A DNA stretch of 64,000 bases from Hellea sp. (GCA_013002305.1 JABDKG010000014.1:18450-82449), one strand, 5' to 3'. Positions 18,108-26,939 are shown, numbered from the stretch's first letter. Numbers and translations: made by a program. Notes: generated by a model from the sequence alone, not told the origin.

Positions 18108-19022
18108 TCACAGAATATTTTCGCGAGGGTTAAAGTCATTTTCGCTTTCATCACCCTTTGCCCAATCAATTAAAGCTTTGTTTTTAGGATCTTTTAAGAC
18201 GATTTGCGTTTTTACAAGCAAATCGCCACCCTTCACGCCTTTCCCTTTTAGGCGAAAAGTCTTTCCTGAATTTGTACCGGCAGGCAGCGTTAATTGTACA
18301 GAACCGCCGGGCATGAGTACTTTTATCTTCCCGCCGAGAATCGCCTCTTTAAGAGAAATAGGCAGGGCCAGACGGAGATTTTTCCCCTCACGGCGTAAAT
18401 GTTTATGGGTGCCGACTTCTATGTCAATCTTAGCATCACCAGCAGGACCGCCATTTACCCCGGGCTGACCTTTTCCGCGAAGGCGGAGTGTGGTGCCATC
18501 TTCGACGCCGACGGGAATTTTGAGGCTCAAGGGTTTACCCGCACCGATTTTAACGTTCTTTGTTCCGCCAGTTAAAGAGTCGATGAATGAAATTTGAAGA
18601 CTTGCGCGAATATCTGCGCCTTTTTGCGGCCTCGGCCTGGCTTGCCGAAAACCCCCGCGATTAGGGTTCATACCGCCCATATTCATGCCAAAAAGCGACG
18701 CAAACAAATCCGCCATCTCATCTTGTCCGCCCGAGGTCCGCTGAAAACCGCCTTGATTAAAGCCTCCAAAACCGCCGGCTCCAAATGGATTTTGTTGTTG
18801 ACCTGACGCGTCAACCTGTCCGCTATCATATTGCTCCCGCAATTCTTTATTGGACAGCAGATTATATGCCGCTGTTACCTCTTTGAATTTGGTCTCAGCC
18901 GCTTTGTCCCCGGGATTTACATCCGGGTGTAGTTTTTTAGCGAGCGCACGATAGGCCTTTTTAATTTCAGCTTCCGTCGCGGTTTTAGACACGCCTAGTA
19001 ATGTATATGGGTTCTTAGCCAT
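18108..19022 (-). CDS. DnaJ-class co-chaperone (CbpA-like, no zinc finger)
   Basis: A 304-residue Hsp40. The N-terminal J domain (residues 4-68) has the HPD motif in KLHPDVNPGDKAAETKFKEV. A Gly/Phe/Gln-rich linker (NPFGAGGFGGFNQGGF) and the two C-terminal peptide-binding domains follow (KIPVGVEDGTTLRLRGKGQP and KVLMPGGSVQLTLPAGTNSG). The CxxCxGxG zinc domain is absent, as in CbpA. The start has AGGAG six bases upstream. It precedes the PepSY gene by 69 bases on the same strand and may head the operon. Confidence 0.93.
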   Translation of the reverse strand: MAKNPYTLLGVSKTATEAEIKKAYRALAKKLHPDVNPGDKAAETKFKEVTAAYNLLSNKELREQYDSGQVDASGQQQNPFGAGGFGGFNQGGFQRTSGGQDEMADLFASLFGMNMGGMNPNRGGFRQARPRPQKGADIRASLQISFIDSLTGGTKNVKIGAGKPLSLKIPVGVEDGTTLRLRGKGQPGVNGGPAGDAKIDIEVGTHKHLRREGKNLRLALPISLKEAILGGKIKVLMPGGSVQLTLPAGTNSGKTFRLKGKGVKGGDLLVKTQIVLKDPKNKALIDWAKGDESENDFNPRENIL

Positions 19023-19263
19023 AAAATCTCCTAGACTTTATTTAGGTAAAGCTAGGGTTTTCGCAATGGTTACGCGCAACTAATCTTGACGAGATTTTTA
19101 TTGGTTTGCCTGACTTAACGTCACTTTTAAAAAAAAAGTCTGCCGAGCAAATTTCAACCCAATTATAAATCCGCCTTTGTGTGACCGAGTTGGCCCGCGC
19201 GACAAGATCGCTATTTACCTATGTGCATATTATTGCATATGGTGCTTCTGAAAAGAGGCCTTC
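19023..19263. other. Intergenic region between divergent dnaJ-like and acyl-CoA dehydrogenase genes
   Basis: These 241 bases hold the promoters of two divergent genes. An A-rich run lies near 19127-19138. Just before the dehydrogenase gene there is a direct repeat TGCATAT-TAT-TGCATAT (about 19222-19239) followed by the ribosome binding site AAGAGG. The repeat could be a regulator site, but no family can be assigned. No small gene was found here. Confidence 0.4.
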
Positions 19264-20424
19264 ATGGAAATTTACACAGATAGTCACCGCGAAATTCAAC
19301 GGACCCTGATAAAGATTATTGAAAAAGACATAAACCCTTATGTCGATCAGTGGGAAAAGGACCGGATTTTCCCAGCTCATGAAGTGTTCAAAAAACTTGG
19401 CGATGCGGGCCTGCTTGGCATACAAAAACCGGAAAAATATGGCGGCATGGGCCTTGATTATTCATACCAGGTCGCGGCTATCGAAGCGCTCGGCCACATA
19501 AACTGCGCCGCCATTCCGATGGCCATTGGCGTGCAGACTGACATGGCAACTCCCGCGCTGGCCCGCTATGGAAGCGAAGAGCTTTGCGAGCAATATCTCC
19601 GCCCGGCGATCAAGGGCGATATGGTGGCCTGTATCGGCGTTTCAGAACCTCACGCCGGCTCAGATGTAGCCAATATTAAAACAAAAGCGGTCAAAGACGG
19701 TGATGATTACATTATCAATGGCGGTAAAATGTGGATCACAAATTCGTTTCAGGCCGATTTTATGGTCGCGCTTTGCAATACGGGTGACGGCAACCGTCAT
19801 GCCAATAAAAGTTTGATTGTCATACCCATGGATACGCCAGGCGTGATCCGCGCTAAAAAGCTTGAGAAAATGGGAAACCACGCATCCGATACCGGCCAAA
19901 TTTTCTTTGAGGATGTCCGTCTCCCGCAGCGCAACCTCATCGGATCGGAAGGCGCAGGTTTCATGTATCAAATGCAACAATTTGAAGAAGAACGTCTTTG
20001 GGCTGTTGTTAGTACGGTGAGCGGCCTTCAAGCCTGTATCGACGAGACGATCGACTATACGCGCCAGCGCGAAGTATTTGGTAAACCTATCCTCGATAAT
20101 CAGGTCGTTCATTTCAAACTGGCCGAGCTACAAATTGAAGTTGAGCTGTATCGAGCTCTCATGGAAAAATGCGTCAAACAACATGCCGAAGGCAAAAACA
20201 TCACAAAATTGGTCTCGATGTTGAAAGTAAAATCGGGCCGCCTCATGCGCGAAGTCACTGATACATGCCTGCAATATTGGGGCGGTATGGGATATATGGA
20301 CGAAACTTTGATTTCGCGGCGCTACCGTGATGGGCGCCTCGCCTCTATTGGCGGCGGCGCTGACGAAGTTATGCTGCAAGTTGTTTGCAAAATGCTCGGC
20401 ACGCTTCCCGGCAGGAAAAAGTAA
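19264..20424 (+). CDS. Acyl-CoA dehydrogenase (AtuD-like branch)
   Basis: A 386-residue FAD enzyme that makes the first alpha,beta-dehydrogenation of an acyl-CoA thioester. FAD-binding motifs are visible (ACIGVSEPHAGSDVANIKT and GGKMWITNSFQADF), as is the C-terminal signature around LQYWGGMGYMDE. The usual catalytic Glu of the YEGT loop is replaced by SIGGGADEVML, a feature I associate with citronellyl-CoA dehydrogenase (AtuD) relatives. In such enzymes the base may lie in the helix with EEERLW, as in isovaleryl-CoA dehydrogenase. The substrate is thus probably branched or long-chain, but this is inference. It is convergent with the DUF1499 gene, four bases away. Confidence 0.9.
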   Translation: MEIYTDSHREIQRTLIKIIEKDINPYVDQWEKDRIFPAHEVFKKLGDAGLLGIQKPEKYGGMGLDYSYQVAAIEALGHINCAAIPMAIGVQTDMATPALARYGSEELCEQYLRPAIKGDMVACIGVSEPHAGSDVANIKTKAVKDGDDYIINGGKMWITNSFQADFMVALCNTGDGNRHANKSLIVIPMDTPGVIRAKKLEKMGNHASDTGQIFFEDVRLPQRNLIGSEGAGFMYQMQQFEEERLWAVVSTVSGLQACIDETIDYTRQREVFGKPILDNQVVHFKLAELQIEVELYRALMEKCVKQHAEGKNITKLVSMLKVKSGRLMREVTDTCLQYWGGMGYMDETLISRRYRDGRLASIGGGADEVMLQVVCKMLGTLPGRKK

Positions 20425-20428
20425 GTTT

Positions 20429-21325
20429 TTAGCGCTCTTCCAATCCGGTCATCAGCTTCTTGATCCGAGCGGCATTTGCGCCCAAATCGGACTGACCGAC
20501 CCGGCTCACAGATCGCATATCAATGATGGATCCTCCATTTATAGATGGCCGTATTCGGATGATCACGTCGTCCTTAAAGCCAAACCAGAAACTTGAATCT
20601 ACGGCTTCAATGATCCGTTTGTCAGAGTCCTCTGTAACAATTTTCCAGTTTTTATCCCGGACCAAAGCCAAGGCCTCCCCAAAAATCACATCCGGTTTTT
20701 CCGATCGATTGACCGTATTGATTTTTGGATAATGTTTAGACTGAAGAACCGACACAAGAGTATTTTCCCGGACATCTTTCTTTTCGAAATAGTCAAGTGT
20801 GTTCACACCATCTACCTTGTTGCGACGCTCCACAATAGCGCTCGTGAACACAGGCGGATCTTCAGTGTCGGTTGTAATATCGTGAATCACGGGCAGCCGG
20901 CTCGCGGTATTTTTAATCGAAAGCCCTTTATACATTGCCAATAACGGAATAATTAGAGCCAGAATTGCCGTGAAGACACCGCGTCTTGGCTGAACTACGA
21001 ATGCGAGTGCCAATCCAGCCACTCCAGCAAACAAACCCGCGTAAATCAAATATTTAATTGCGGTAAAAGTAATAAACCCGAACCCGAATTTATAACCCCA
21101 AATCCCAAACTTGGTTCCAAATGCACCGATTACAAATGTCAGAGGGATAAGCAGCGCAATCAATAATGCTATTTTCAAAACAAGGCGGCGCAACCGTTGT
21201 CGCTTATTGTCAGTTACATGAGGATGCTGAATTATATCAGATTTTCGCTCCGTTTTATTCGGCTCGATAATTTCTATGACAGGTTTTTTATTGCCATTTC
21301 CGCTGCCGTTATCTTCATTGCTCAT
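20429..21325 (-). CDS. DUF1499 family membrane protein
   Basis: A 298-residue protein with a charged cytoplasmic N-terminus, three membrane helices (about 48-67, 84-108 and 115-134) and a C-terminal DUF1499 domain. The latter shows the typical HDITTDTEDPPVF and the end IDMRSVSRVGQSDLGANAAR. The function is unknown to me. It lies ten bases after a small membrane protein gene on the same strand, so the two are probably cotranscribed. Confidence 0.88.
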   Translation of the reverse strand: MSNEDNGSGNGNKKPVIEIIEPNKTERKSDIIQHPHVTDNKRQRLRRLVLKIALLIALLIPLTFVIGAFGTKFGIWGYKFGFGFITFTAIKYLIYAGLFAGVAGLALAFVVQPRRGVFTAILALIIPLLAMYKGLSIKNTASRLPVIHDITTDTEDPPVFTSAIVERRNKVDGVNTLDYFEKKDVRENTLVSVLQSKHYPKINTVNRSEKPDVIFGEALALVRDKNWKIVTEDSDKRIIEAVDSSFWFGFKDDVIIRIRPSINGGSIIDMRSVSRVGQSDLGANAARIKKLMTGLEER

Positions 21326-21335
21326 GGCTCGCCCC

Positions 21336-21755
21336 CTAAACGATTGATCTGATATAAGCGACGACCATGCCGATCACAAATATGATTAAAATATTGCTCA
21401 ACGTGAGAATACCAGGACCTGCGCGCTGTCCCCAATTGGCCGTCCTGTGACGGTTTTTATCGGCAGCGGCTTTTTCATTGGTCCCAATTATATCAAACTT
21501 ATCTCTAACCTGACGCTTTGCCGCCTTTGATATTGTTTTGGCAACTTGTCGCTGTCCAAAGGCCTGTCCTGCGGCTTTCGCCCTTTCTTGATAAGCTTTT
21601 TTTTCATCTGAATTTTCATAGGACATAGGATCGCCGCCTTGCGCTCGCCAAGGCGACGGTTTGCTTGGGGTTTTTTTCAAGCTCTTTTCACCGATTGAAC
21701 CCAAGATGTTGAGAACAATGATAACTAAAAATATCCAGAAAATGGCTTGGCCCAT
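21336..21755 (-). CDS. Small membrane protein of unknown function
   Basis: A 139-residue protein not recognised as a known family. A membrane helix lies at the N-terminus (MGQAIFWIFLVIIVLNILG) and another at the C-terminus (about 115-136). The middle is basic and Ala/Lys/Gln-rich and probably helical. It has no clear ribosome binding site. It is cotranscribed with the DUF1499 gene downstream and follows pdxH by 24 bases on the same strand. Confidence 0.7.
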   Translation of the reverse strand: MGQAIFWIFLVIIVLNILGSIGEKSLKKTPSKPSPWRAQGGDPMSYENSDEKKAYQERAKAAGQAFGQRQVAKTISKAAKRQVRDKFDIIGTNEKAAADKNRHRTANWGQRAGPGILTLSNILIIFVIGMVVAYIRSIV

Positions 21756-21779
21756 AAAGTCGTTCTATCCTAGTTGCGT

Positions 21780-22460
21780 CTAAGGAAAAAGTCTTTCTTT
21801 CGTCCAATCATCACCTGACCGTGTAAATCGTAGCCGGTCATGCAGCCGAAATGGCCGATCGCGCCAAAATTCTATCTGCTCTGGCACAACCCGCCAGCCG
21901 GTCCAGTAAGGCGGCCTCGGTATCACCGCGTCCTGATCATATTCAGCTTCCGTTGCCCGTATTCTTTCTTCAAACAATTCTCGGCTCGCAAGCGGCCGTG
22001 ATTGATCCGATGCCCAGGCCCCGATCTGGGAACCACGTGCACGACTTGCAAAATAGGCGTCGGCATCCGCTTCGGAGACGCTTTCAACCCGACCCTTGAT
22101 GCGAACCTGCCGCCGAAGGGATTTCCAATGAAGGCAAAGAGCCGCAACCGGATGCTCCGACAATTGATTACCTTTACTAGACTCGCGATTTGAGTAAAAA
22201 ACGAATCCAGTCGGACTAAATTTTTTGAGTAAAACAATTCTAACATCTGGATTGCCGTCTCTATCAACTGTGGCGAGCGACATTGCATTTCCATCATTGG
22301 GTTCATGAGCGCGCGCTTCGGCCATCCACTGCGAAAACAAAGAAAATGGTTCATCGCGATCAAAAATCTCTACAGTGTTTCGGGCTGCTTGTTCCCGATA
22401 TTGAGGATCTTGAGTGTAATCTTTGGGGCTTGGCGTGGGCGGGATAGTAGAATTACTCAT
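21780..22460 (-). CDS. pdxH: Pyridoxamine 5'-phosphate oxidase
   Basis: A 226-residue FMN enzyme that oxidises pyridoxine or pyridoxamine phosphate to pyridoxal phosphate, the last step of vitamin B6 synthesis and salvage. Typical motifs are MSLATVDRDGNPDVRIVLLK, GFVFYSNRESSKGNQL, RQVRIKGRVESVSE, SRGSQIGAWASDQSRPL and the C-terminal signature EQIEFWRDRPFRLHDRL. The start has AAGGA about five bases upstream. A TTAACCAT element lies just upstream. Confidence 0.97.
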   Translation of the reverse strand: MSNSTIPPTPSPKDYTQDPQYREQAARNTVEIFDRDEPFSLFSQWMAEARAHEPNDGNAMSLATVDRDGNPDVRIVLLKKFSPTGFVFYSNRESSKGNQLSEHPVAALCLHWKSLRRQVRIKGRVESVSEADADAYFASRARGSQIGAWASDQSRPLASRELFEERIRATEAEYDQDAVIPRPPYWTGWRVVPEQIEFWRDRPFRLHDRLRFTRSGDDWTKERLFP

Positions 22461-22578
22461 TTTTTGTCCTTAAATCACTGATTAACCATAAAAATCAGGA
22501 TGTTGTTAACTTTGTTCCGCTTTGTATAAGCGCAGGATTAAATTTCATTTCAAGCACTATACTGCATTTGGGGAATAT

Positions 22579-22794
22579 ATGACACGTCAGGACGCCTTGA
22601 TGACATTGGGCCTTAATATGGCCGCCCGCGAAATCGACATTCGAGGCGCTTGGAGAAAAAAGGCGAAGTTTTTTCACCCCGACAGCCCCTACGGCGATGT
22701 TCATGCATTCATGCAAGCTAAATCTGCCTATGAAACATTAATTCCGCCTGCTCCGAAAGCGTACCGCGTTCAAGCCGGATCCCGTGCCTTTTAA
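22579..22794 (+). CDS. Minimal J-domain-like protein
   Basis: A 71-residue protein with a single shortened J-domain. It has the helix II/HPD region (IRGAWRKKAKFFHPDSPYGD) and a following helix (HAFMQAKSAYETLI), but the first helix is degenerate (DALMTLGLNMAAREID). I chose the ATG at 22579, with GGGG five bases before it, over a TTG at 22522. Such small J proteins may recruit DnaK to a specific client. Its stop overlaps the convergent transporter gene by four bases. Confidence 0.7.
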   Translation: MTRQDALMTLGLNMAAREIDIRGAWRKKAKFFHPDSPYGDVHAFMQAKSAYETLIPPAPKAYRVQAGSRAF

Positions 22795-23507
22795 ACCGGA
22801 ACGTTAAAAAGCGTCCCTATTCCGTAAGCGACCAGCAAAGCCGCAATCCCCAGAATTGTTACTCTCACAACTGCGCGCACAATGGGCGCGCCGCCAATTT
22901 TTGCGCTAATTGCGCCCAACACTCCGAGCGTTACTACCGTCGAGGTCACGAGACCGGGAAATAAGTATTCTACCGGCGTCAGATAAACCATGATGATCGG
23001 CAGGAGCGCGGCCACGCTAAATGAAGCCGCCGATGATATCGCCGCCATTATTGGATTAGCCTGCTGAAGTTCATGTATCCCAAGTTCATCGCGTATATGA
23101 GCATCGAGTGCATCGTGATCCGTTAGTTCTTTGGCCACCAACCGCGCCGTGTCTGGATTGAGGCCTCGCATTTCGTATATGGCCGCAAGTTCTTCGAACT
23201 CGTCTTCGGGATGTTCAAGCAAATGTTGCCGTTCGCGTTCAATGTCAGCCTTTTCGAGATCTTTCTGCGAAGAAACTGAAACATACTCGCCGGCCGCCAT
23301 AGAAAGTGCTCCAGCAACCAAACCCGCGCCTCCGGTCAATAACAAAGCCGATTTGGGCATGCCTGCGCCAACGACGCCCATTAAAAGTGCCGCGACTGAG
23401 ATTATCCCGTCATTTGCGCCTAGAACTGCAGCCCGTAGCCAGCCCGTTCGAGCGACAAAGTGTATGTTTTCGTGGGCAGACGGCGGATGTGAATGACTAT
23501 GTTCCAT
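22791..23507 (-). CDS. VIT1/CCC1 family iron/manganese transporter-like protein
   Basis: A 238-residue membrane protein of the vacuolar iron transporter family. The first helix bears the family signature (GWLRAAVLGANDGIISVAAL), followed by GAGLVAGALSMAAGEYVSVS, a hydrophilic helical metal-binding region (HLLEHPEDEFEELAAIYEMR) and three more helices towards the C-terminus. The N-terminus is His-rich (EHSHSHPPSAHENIH). The ATG at 23507 is preferred over a TTG at 23537. The role is likely export or storage of Fe(II) or Mn(II). Confidence 0.92.
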   Translation of the reverse strand: MEHSHSHPPSAHENIHFVARTGWLRAAVLGANDGIISVAALLMGVVGAGMPKSALLLTGGAGLVAGALSMAAGEYVSVSSQKDLEKADIERERQHLLEHPEDEFEELAAIYEMRGLNPDTARLVAKELTDHDALDAHIRDELGIHELQQANPIMAAISSAASFSVAALLPIIMVYLTPVEYLFPGLVTSTVVTLGVLGAISAKIGGAPIVRAVVRVTILGIAALLVAYGIGTLFNVPV

Positions 23508-23612
23508 GGCCAGACTTCTACGCTCATGAAAGATCAAAAATCAACGCCTTGCAGAATTATTTCAAACAAAAATTGCTGGCTTCAACGGCCCTAGCCCCTT
23601 ACAAGAACGCCC

Positions 23613-24683
23613 ATGTCACACAATATATTTGGACATCTTTTTCGTTTTACGACTTGGGGCGAAAGCCACGGCCCAGCGATTGGCTGTGTTGTCGACGGTT
23701 GTCCGCCTCTGCTTGAGCTAGCCGAAACGGACATTCAACCTTTTCTCGATGCTCGCAAACCGGGCACAAGCCGCTTTGTCACGCAGCGTAAAGAACCGGA
23801 TCAAGTCAAAATTCTATCCGGTGTATTTGAAGGCAAAACGACAGGAACCCCGATCAGCCTGATTATTGAAAATACCGATCAACGCAGCCGCGACTATGCA
23901 GAGATTAAGGAGCGCTATCGCCCCGGCCATGCTGATCTTACTTATGATGCCAAATATGGCATTCGCGATTACCGCGGCGGCGGACGCTCAAGCGCACGCG
24001 AAACAGCCAACCGCGTTGCCGCAGGCGCTATTGCCCGTAAAATTCTTGGTGATGATATCATCATTCGCGGCGCGGTTGTGCAAATTGGCGCGCACATGAT
24101 CGACGCTGAAAACTGGGATTGGAAACAAGTGTCCAAAAACCCATTCTGGTGCCCCGACGCCAAGGCTGCCAAAGACTGGGAGAGTTATCTGGACGAGATT
24201 CGAAAATCCGGAAATTCCATAGGCGCCATCGTTGAAGTCCACGCCGAAAACGTGCCCGCAGGGTGGGGCGCGCCGGTTTACGGCAAGCTAGATTCAGATA
24301 TTGCCAATGGGCTTATGTCGATTAATGCGGCAAAAGGCGTTGAAATCGGTGCTGGTTTTGCCAGCGCGTCATTTACAGGCGTTGAAAATGCCGATGAAAT
24401 TCGCATGGACGACGGCGATTATACCTTTCTGGGCAATAATTCCGGCGGTATTTTGGGCGGTATCTCGAACGGCGACACGATCGTTGCGCGAATGGCAATC
24501 AAGCCAACATCGTCAATGCTATCCGTGCTTAAATCAGTGACAAAGTCTGGCGAAGAAATCGATGTCAGAACCAAAGGCCGTCATGATCCTTGTGTTGGCA
24601 TTCGCGCTGTTCCTGTTGCGGAAGCTATGCTGGCCTGCGTTCTAGCAGATCACAAACTTAGGCACCGCGGCCAAGTCGGTTAG
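23613..24683 (+). CDS. aroC: Chorismate synthase
   Basis: A 356-residue FMN-dependent enzyme that makes chorismate from 5-enolpyruvylshikimate 3-phosphate, the end of the shikimate pathway. The three family signatures are present: [36 protein letters not shown] with the [20 protein letters not shown] block, and [20 protein letters not shown] near the end. It lies just before a methyltransferase gene, with only three bases between the stop and the next start. Confidence 0.98.
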   Translation: MSHNIFGHLFRFTTWGESHGPAIGCVVDGCPPLLELAETDIQPFLDARKPGTSRFVTQRKEPDQVKILSGVFEGKTTGTPISLIIENTDQRSRDYAEIKERYRPGHADLTYDAKYGIRDYRGGGRSSARETANRVAAGAIARKILGDDIIIRGAVVQIGAHMIDAENWDWKQVSKNPFWCPDAKAAKDWESYLDEIRKSGNSIGAIVEVHAENVPAGWGAPVYGKLDSDIANGLMSINAAKGVEIGAGFASASFTGVENADEIRMDDGDYTFLGNNSGGILGGISNGDTIVARMAIKPTSSMLSVLKSVTKSGEEIDVRTKGRHDPCVGIRAVPVAEAMLACVLADHKLRHRGQVG

Positions 24684-24686
24684 ACA

Positions 24687-25316
24687 TTGCCCCGTGATCC
24701 GCAAAATAATCCAAAACGCGAACACTGGGAAGCGCGTTGGGCGCAAGCCGATTTTCGTATGGCCTGGATGACGCAAGAAATTCCGCCTTTAGTGACTGAA
24801 TTGCTAAATACAGGTAAATTGACCTCGCAAGATCGGCTATTAGATATTGGATGCGGCAGCGGGGAGCTGGCATTGGGACTGGCCCGCGCTGGTATAGAAA
24901 TTGTCGGAGTAGATTTTTCCGACACGGCCATTTTGAAGGCCCGGGAGGCTGGCCATTACTTCCCGGATCTAAGACTGAAATTTCAGGTCGGGGATTTTTG
25001 TGACCCTAATTTTCGGCTGGGTAAATTTTCATGGCTGATTGATCGCGGATGTCTACATGTAATACCGGATGATCAAAAACAGGCCTATTTTAATAATGCG
25101 GCGCGAGGATTAAGTGCAAATGGGAGTTTCCTCATTTTTCACAAGTCTAATCTTGGCGACAAAAATAACGCAATTTCGCTAGACTCCCTGAAAAAGATGA
25201 TTGCGACCTATGGAGGTCAAAACTTCGAACTCATTACGACCAAGCCTTACGACTTTTCCGAAGGAAAAAATGAAAAGGTTGGATTTGCGCTTTATCTAAA
25301 ACGCAGCGCGACCTAA
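24687..25316 (+). CDS. Class I SAM-dependent methyltransferase
   Basis: A 209-residue methyltransferase with the SAM-binding motif LLDIGCGSGELALGLARAGI, acidic motif VGVDFSDTA, and a DRGCLHVIPDDQKQAYF block resembling the thiopurine/thiol methyltransferase-like group. The substrate cannot be told. The start is a TTG three bases after the aroC stop, so translation is probably coupled to aroC. It ends with a beta-strand typical of this fold (VGFALYLKRS). Confidence 0.85.
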   Translation: MPRDPQNNPKREHWEARWAQADFRMAWMTQEIPPLVTELLNTGKLTSQDRLLDIGCGSGELALGLARAGIEIVGVDFSDTAILKAREAGHYFPDLRLKFQVGDFCDPNFRLGKFSWLIDRGCLHVIPDDQKQAYFNNAARGLSANGSFLIFHKSNLGDKNNAISLDSLKKMIATYGGQNFELITTKPYDFSEGKNEKVGFALYLKRSAT

Positions 25317-25344
25317 TAACGACCTTAAACACGCTGAGAAAAAC

Positions 25345-26382
25345 ATGCTTTTTACCAAATTCGCCTTAATGGGCCAAAACCTTTCAAAATATGATCGCGA
25401 CTGGCCAATTAGTTTCGATACAGACCCGAATTCAGACGGTGCCAAAGCGGTTGAAAACTATTTGGTCGAGAATTTTATCAACCCTGCAAGCGGAAACAGC
25501 TCCGTAACTGAAAAATTATCAGCCAAACGCGCGCGATTTGAAAGCAATGGCTTAAGCCGAGAAATTGACGGCGAATATCGTGAGGGCATTGCAAATTTTG
25601 GAGACATAAGCGTTTCCGGCGAATGGTCACTGGCAAAAGGTTCCGACGCCGATAGACGTATACTTTATATACATGGCGGCGCTTTTACTGTTGGAAGCGC
25701 TGTTAGCCACAGAGCTATAACGGGAAATTTGTCAAAGAAAACAGGCTGCGCTGTATTCGCGCCGAACTATCGATTAATGCCCGAGAACTCGCGTTTGGCC
25801 AGCGTTGAAGACTGCCAAGCGGCCTATCGCTGGATTTTAGAAAATGGCCCTGACGGCCCCAAGCCGATCGAAAAACTTGCAATCGTTGGAGATTCAGCCG
25901 GCGGAAATTTGACGCTCGTTATGGCGCAGTGGGCCAGAGACAATGGGGTTAGACCTGCAGATGCGATTGTCGGTATTTCCGCTGCGACGGACAGCACATA
26001 TGCCAGTCCTTCAATAAAAGACAATTTTGACACAGATTTGATGTTAAAGCCTTTGGCGGCACCGCTTTTAAAGATTCCGCGCCCATTATTAGTTTGGTTC
26101 GTTTGGAAGCAACTCGGAGTCAGGCCGACCGACCCGCGCGTCTCGCCGCTTCGCGGCGATTTATCCGGACTTCCGCCAACCCTGCTTCACGCCAGCGCTC
26201 ATGAAATGATGTTTGATGATAGCGCCCGCTACGTTGCCAAAGCACAATCACAGGGGAGCGACGCCAGACTTCAGAGCTGGTCTCACCTCTGTCATGTCTG
26301 GCATATGTTTGATACGATGCTGCCAGAAGCGCATGAGGCGATAGATGAAATTGCGAATTTCATAACCGATCAGATGGAGTAA
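25345..26382 (+). CDS. Alpha/beta hydrolase of the hormone-sensitive lipase (bHSL) family
   Basis: A 345-residue esterase/lipase. The oxyanion motif is IHGGAFTVGSA and the nucleophile elbow is GDSAGGNLTL. The acid/His end of the triad lies in ASAHEMMFDDSARY and the His of HLCHVWHMFD. This is the bHSL pattern, with ester hydrolysis of short or medium acyl chains as the usual activity. The true substrate is unknown. A secreted protein gene follows three bases after the stop. Confidence 0.9.
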   Translation: MLFTKFALMGQNLSKYDRDWPISFDTDPNSDGAKAVENYLVENFINPASGNSSVTEKLSAKRARFESNGLSREIDGEYREGIANFGDISVSGEWSLAKGSDADRRILYIHGGAFTVGSAVSHRAITGNLSKKTGCAVFAPNYRLMPENSRLASVEDCQAAYRWILENGPDGPKPIEKLAIVGDSAGGNLTLVMAQWARDNGVRPADAIVGISAATDSTYASPSIKDNFDTDLMLKPLAAPLLKIPRPLLVWFVWKQLGVRPTDPRVSPLRGDLSGLPPTLLHASAHEMMFDDSARYVAKAQSQGSDARLQSWSHLCHVWHMFDTMLPEAHEAIDEIANFITDQME

Positions 26383-26385
26383 CGG

Positions 26386-26814
26386 TTGAGATCTAGATGG
26401 ATATGGTTGCCAGTAGCCGGCCTTGTTCTATCCACAACAGCTAACGCTGACGCGCTGGATTGGGCGAACGGATATTGGGGTGTCAGCCCCAAGGATTTAA
26501 CGTCAGAAGAATATAAAGACCGTAATTGCGAAGACCGGCCCGTATCGATCAATATCGATCGGGAAAACAATATCTATTGGTCGCAAATCGGAGATGATAC
26601 ACCGCGCAGCGCTGCCATAAGCGACATTACGCGGACCAGCTTCACTCTCAATTATGTCAATGAAACCCGAACCATGGATGACGGACGGCTCCATATCTGG
26701 ACCATTCAATTTTCAAACGCCGATAGTTTTTATTGGATTCGCGAGGACTGGAAGTCAGATGACACAGCGCGCGGTACAGTCATGCGCTACCGATGCGAGA
26801 TCAAAATCAGCTAA
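26386..26814 (+). CDS. Secreted protein of unknown function
   Basis: A 142-residue protein with a short signal peptide (about 1-21, ending NADA). The mature part is rich in aromatic and acidic residues and likely all-beta (NNIYWSQIGDD, then IWTIQFSNADSFYWIREDW). It has two Cys residues (CEDRPVS, and RCEIKIS near the end) that could form a disulfide bond. No family is recognised. The start is a TTG three bases after the esterase stop. Confidence 0.65.
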   Translation: MRSRWIWLPVAGLVLSTTANADALDWANGYWGVSPKDLTSEEYKDRNCEDRPVSINIDRENNIYWSQIGDDTPRSAAISDITRTSFTLNYVNETRTMDDGRLHIWTIQFSNADSFYWIREDWKSDDTARGTVMRYRCEIKIS

Positions 26815-26889
26815 AAGTCCAATTGTAATGTTCCTGAACTGAAAATGAATTATGATCTCAGAACGCGTTCAGCGACGATTCTCTAAGTA

Positions 26890-26926
26890 GGTCTCATACG
26901 GATTGGACAGGCCGATCCGGGAGACC
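26890..26926 (+). promoter_or_regulatory. Long hairpin in the leader, just before the RBS of the glycine-zipper gene
   Basis: GGTCTC (26890-26895) pairs with GAGACC (26921-26926), and CGGATTGG (26899-26906) pairs with CCGATCCG (26912-26919, one G-U). This gives 14 base pairs with a small internal loop and the 5-base loop ACAGG. It ends directly before the ribosome binding site AAAGGAG (26927-26933). It has no T-run and so is not an intrinsic terminator. A role in mRNA stability or control of translation is an inference. Confidence 0.65.
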
Positions 26927-26939
26927 AAAGGAGCTACTC

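Noticed and set aside
22471..22499. Full CtrA site TTAA-N7-TTAA before pdxH
   Set aside because: The spacing between the two TTAA boxes is eight, not seven; only the TTAACCAT half-site is kept as a weak note.
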